This document shows positions 6,793 to 8,742 of a stretch of 8,742 nucleotides of DNA, piece by piece. This DNA is from an uncultured Eubacteriales bacterium (GTDB lineage Bacteria; Bacillota_A; Clostridia; Oscillospirales; Oscillospiraceae), in contig USNH01000025.1 of NCBI GenBank assembly GCA_900556015.1, positions 1 through 8,742 of the forward strand, in the 5' to 3' direction. Every line of letters begins with the position of its first letter. Positions within the stretch are counted from its first letter, which is position 1. The notes beneath the pieces are model-generated. The model was not told where the DNA came from. It searched no databases and saw only the letters and a program-made list of their open reading frames with translations. A program made the position numbers and the translations under genes.

Positions 6793-6834
6793 GACAAAAA
6801 AAGAGAACGGCGAAAGCCGTTCTCTTTTTTTGTC
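6793..6834. terminator. Bidirectional terminator shared by the mnmG operon and the pgi/P-loop side
   Basis: A perfect 19-bp inverted repeat (6793-6811 with 6816-6834) has a GAAA tetraloop. The core stem GAGAACGGC/GCCGTTCTC is flanked by seven A on the left and seven T on the right, so on either strand a GC-rich hairpin is followed by a U run. It starts directly after the gatD-like stop and ends six bases before the stop of the convergent gene. Confidence 0.95.
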
Positions 6835-6840
6835 GTTTGC

Positions 6841-7251
6841 TCAGATGTACTGCTTCATGCCCTCGGTGGCGGTGTCCTCCGGGGCGCTGATGGTGACGGT
6901 GAACTTGACGCCGTTCTCCTCGCTGAAGCGGTCCAGCCAGTGAAGGAACGTCTCTACCGCCTGCAGGTCGTTGCTGCCGGCGATCTTGCAGAGATTATCC
7001 ACGAACACATGGGAAATATCGTAATTGCCCGCATACAGGCCGCAGATGAAGCCCCGCAGGCACTCGAAAGAATTCACGTTATACTCGCTGGCGGTGACCA
7101 ACCGGACATTATAGCTGATGTCGTAGGTCATGTCGCGGTTGGGCTCGATGCAGACGACGCTGCCGTCCTCGGCCTCCACGCTGTTGTGGATCAGCTCGAT
7201 GAGCTGCTTGGTCTTGCCCGCTCCGTTTGCGCCCATGATCAGTCTAACCAT
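6841..7251 (-). CDS. Small P-loop NTPase of unknown function
   Basis: The protein has 136 residues, starting at ATG 7251 with AAAGGAG at 7267-7261 and nine bases between. The Walker A motif GANGAGKT is at residues 7-14, immediately after the first strand (MVRLIM). A Walker B-like strand HVFVD ends in Asp85, and a further strand, KFTVTIS (116-122), precedes the C-terminus. The middle contains CIEPNRDMTYDISYNVR and GFICGLYAGNYDI. There is no DNA-binding motif, membrane segment or signal peptide. Similar short ATP-binding proteins of GC-rich Clostridia are often given misleading names such as a PilT-like motility protein; I see no support for that here. It is compact for an NTPase: one nucleotide-binding core and little else, so it may act with a partner. 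It has its own promoter and probably also receives read-through from pgi. Function unknown. Confidence 0.8.
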   Translation of the reverse strand: MVRLIMGANGAGKTKQLIELIHNSVEAEDGSVVCIEPNRDMTYDISYNVRLVTASEYNVNSFECLRGFICGLYAGNYDISHVFVDNLCKIAGSNDLQAVETFLHWLDRFSEENGVKFTVTISAPEDTATEGMKQYI

Positions 7252-7298
7252 AAGAAATCACTCCTTTGTCGTTGGTGGAGAAGCTACCCTCCGCTTAC

Positions 7299-7327
7299 AG
7301 CATACCATACCCGGAGGAAAATAGCAA
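7299..7327 (-). promoter_or_regulatory. Sigma-A-type promoter of the small P-loop NTPase gene
   Basis: On the minus strand, TTGCTA (7327-7322), 17 bases, then TATGCT (7304-7299). The leader is about 40 bases and includes the ribosome binding site. The weak hairpin GGCGTTTTCGCC (7363-7352) between pgi and this promoter is followed by A rather than T on the minus strand, so it is not a convincing pgi terminator. Confidence 0.6.
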
Positions 7328-7368
7328 TGAAGAAAAAGTAAACAGTTTTTTGGCGAAAACGCCTATGG

Positions 7369-8706
7369 TCAGCGCCCCAGCTTGGTGAGCAGCGTCTGGC
7401 GCAGGTCCTCGTAGCCGGGCTTGCCCAGCAGGGCGAACATATTCTTCTTGTACGCCTCCACGCCGGGCTGGTCGAAGGGGTTCACGTCCAGCAGGTAGCC
7501 GCTGAGGCCGCAGGCGTATTCGAAGAAGTAGATCAGGCCGCCCAGGGTGGCCGCGTCCAGCGCGTCGGCGCGGAGGACGATGTTGGGGACGCCGCCCTCC
7601 ACGTGGGCCAGGAGCGTGCCGTCCATGGCCTGGCGGGCGATGAAGTCCATGCTCTTCCCGGCCAGGAAGTTCAGGCCGTCGCCGTCGGTCTCGTCGTAGG
7701 GCACGGGGCACTCGTGGCGGGACGGGCCGAAGCGCACCACCGTCTCGAAGAGGTGACGCTCGCCCTGCTGGATGTACTGGCCCATGGAGTGCAGGTCGGC
7801 GGTGAACTCTACGCTGGCGGGGAACAGGCCCTTGTTCTCCTTGCCCTCGCTCTCGCCGTAGAGCTGCTTCCACCACTCGGACATAAATCGGAAGCAGGGC
7901 TCATAGGCCGCCAGCAGCTCGATCTTCTTGCCGGTGCGGTACATCTCGTACCGTGCGGCGGCGTACTGCCACGCCGGGTTCTCGTTCATGTCCGCCAGGG
8001 CGCAGGTGTGCATCATGTCCTGCGCGCCGCGGAGCAGCGCGTCCACATCGATGCCCGCCACGGCGATGGGCAGCAGACCCACGGCGGTGAGCACGCTGTA
8101 ACGCCCGCCCACGTTGTCGGGGACGACGAACTCCTCGTAGCCCTTTTCATCGGCCAGGGATTTCAGCGCGCCCTTGTGGGCGTCGGTGGTGGCATAGATG
8201 CGGCGGGACGCCTCCTCCGGGCCGTATTTCTTCTCCAGCAGCTCCCGGAAGAAGCGGAAGGCCACGGCGGGCTCGGTGGTGGTGCCGGATTTGGAGATGA
8301 CGTTGACGGAGAAGTCCACGCCGTCCACCAGCTCCATGACCTCCGCCAGCGCGTCGGCGCTGAGGCCGTTGCCGATGAAGTAGATGTTGGGAGTGGATTT
8401 CTTCTTCAGGTTGTAGTTGGGGGAGCAGAGACATTCGATCACGCCCCGCGCACCCAAATACGAGCCGCCGATGCCGATGACCACCAGCGCCTGGGAATCC
8501 GCCTGTATGCGGCGGGCGGCATCCTTGATGCGCCCAAGCTCCGCCCGGTCATAGTCCTCCGGCAGGCGCACCCAGCCGGTGAAGTCGCCGCCCGCGCCGT
8601 CACCCTTTTGCAGGTGGTCGTGGGCGATACGCAGGCGGGGCGCTAACGCCGCCTCGTAGGGCAGGGGGATAAAGCTGCGGATGTTTTGCAGATCGACCTG
8701 TATCAT
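7369..8706 (-). CDS. pgi: Glucose-6-phosphate isomerase
   Basis: The protein has 445 residues, the usual length of the short Firmicutes enzyme. It interconverts glucose 6-phosphate and fructose 6-phosphate in glycolysis and gluconeogenesis in the cytoplasm. Visible motifs are the sugar-phosphate-binding VVIGIGGSYLGARG (75-88), ISKSGTTTEPA (137-147), the family signature DNVGGRYSVLTAVGLLPIA (197-215), and YGESEGK, whose Glu285 matches the catalytic base. TADLHSMGQYIQQG has His306, matching the ring-opening His, and QPGVEAYKKN has Lys420. All catalytic residues are present. The ATG at 8706 has AAGGAGG on the minus strand nine bases upstream. Its promoter must lie mostly beyond the window, as only 36 bases remain. 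It is followed on the same strand by the P-loop NTPase gene after 117 bases without a strong terminator. Confidence 0.97.
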   Translation of the reverse strand: MIQVDLQNIRSFIPLPYEAALAPRLRIAHDHLQKGDGAGGDFTGWVRLPEDYDRAELGRIKDAARRIQADSQALVVIGIGGSYLGARGVIECLCSPNYNLKKKSTPNIYFIGNGLSADALAEVMELVDGVDFSVNVISKSGTTTEPAVAFRFFRELLEKKYGPEEASRRIYATTDAHKGALKSLADEKGYEEFVVPDNVGGRYSVLTAVGLLPIAVAGIDVDALLRGAQDMMHTCALADMNENPAWQYAAARYEMYRTGKKIELLAAYEPCFRFMSEWWKQLYGESEGKENKGLFPASVEFTADLHSMGQYIQQGERHLFETVVRFGPSRHECPVPYDETDGDGLNFLAGKSMDFIARQAMDGTLLAHVEGGVPNIVLRADALDAATLGGLIYFFEYACGLSGYLLDVNPFDQPGVEAYKKNMFALLGKPGYEDLRQTLLTKLGR

Positions 8707-8742
8707 AACTACGTGCCTCCTTCGCAGGTGTATACGTTTGAT

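Noticed and set aside
7352..7363. Hairpin GGCG/CGCC just after the pgi stop as a pgi terminator
   Set aside because: It has a four-bp stem, and on the minus strand it is followed by six A instead of T. The later T run is about 14 bases away.
7603..8646. A 347-codon open frame on the + strand opposite pgi
   Set aside because: It is an antisense shadow of pgi: Val/Gly/Ala/His-rich with no ribosome binding site of note, while pgi has every catalytic motif.

Overview
The window is GC-rich coding sequence of about 60-65% G+C by eye, broken by one short AT-rich intergenic stretch. It looks like chromosome of a GC-rich anaerobic Firmicute, most likely a gut Clostridia/Oscillospirales relative. The reasons are strong AAGGAGG-type ribosome binding sites, sigma-A-like promoters, a MurT/GatD pair, a Firmicutes-type short glucose-6-phosphate isomerase, and a three-gene FAD oxidoreductase/DUF1667 set. 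The taxonomic assignment is inference. I see no rRNA, tRNA, CRISPR array, insertion sequence or phage gene.

Left part (1-2423, + strand): a tightly coupled three-gene operon, cut at the window start. It holds the C-terminal part of a GlpA-like FAD oxidoreductase with a BFD-type [2Fe-2S] domain, a two-dinucleotide-fold FAD/NAD(P) oxidoreductase, and a small DUF1667 protein with an Fe-S-type cysteine motif. The genes overlap as TGATG and ATGA, and the operon ends in a strong terminator. It is probably a multi-subunit redox enzyme related to anaerobic glycerol-3-phosphate dehydrogenase.

Intergenic 2424-2799: it contains a probable complete miniature transcription unit on the minus strand. This has a consensus -10, a palindrome over the -35, a ribosome binding site, a 25-codon ORF and a terminator hairpin. 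The mnmG promoter on the + strand follows.

Middle (2800-6834, + strand): mnmG (tRNA wobble-uridine modification) overlaps murT, which overlaps a gatD-like gene, and a perfect bidirectional terminator follows. The gatD-like protein has the GatD layout but lacks the catalytic cysteine and histidine of the glutaminase. Its MurT partner keeps the ATP-binding loop and zinc ribbon but is altered around the motif that joins the two active sites. This divergent pair is the most interesting item in the window.

Right part (6841-8742, minus strand): a small P-loop NTPase of unknown function with its own promoter, and pgi upstream of it. Both are transcribed toward the shared terminator.
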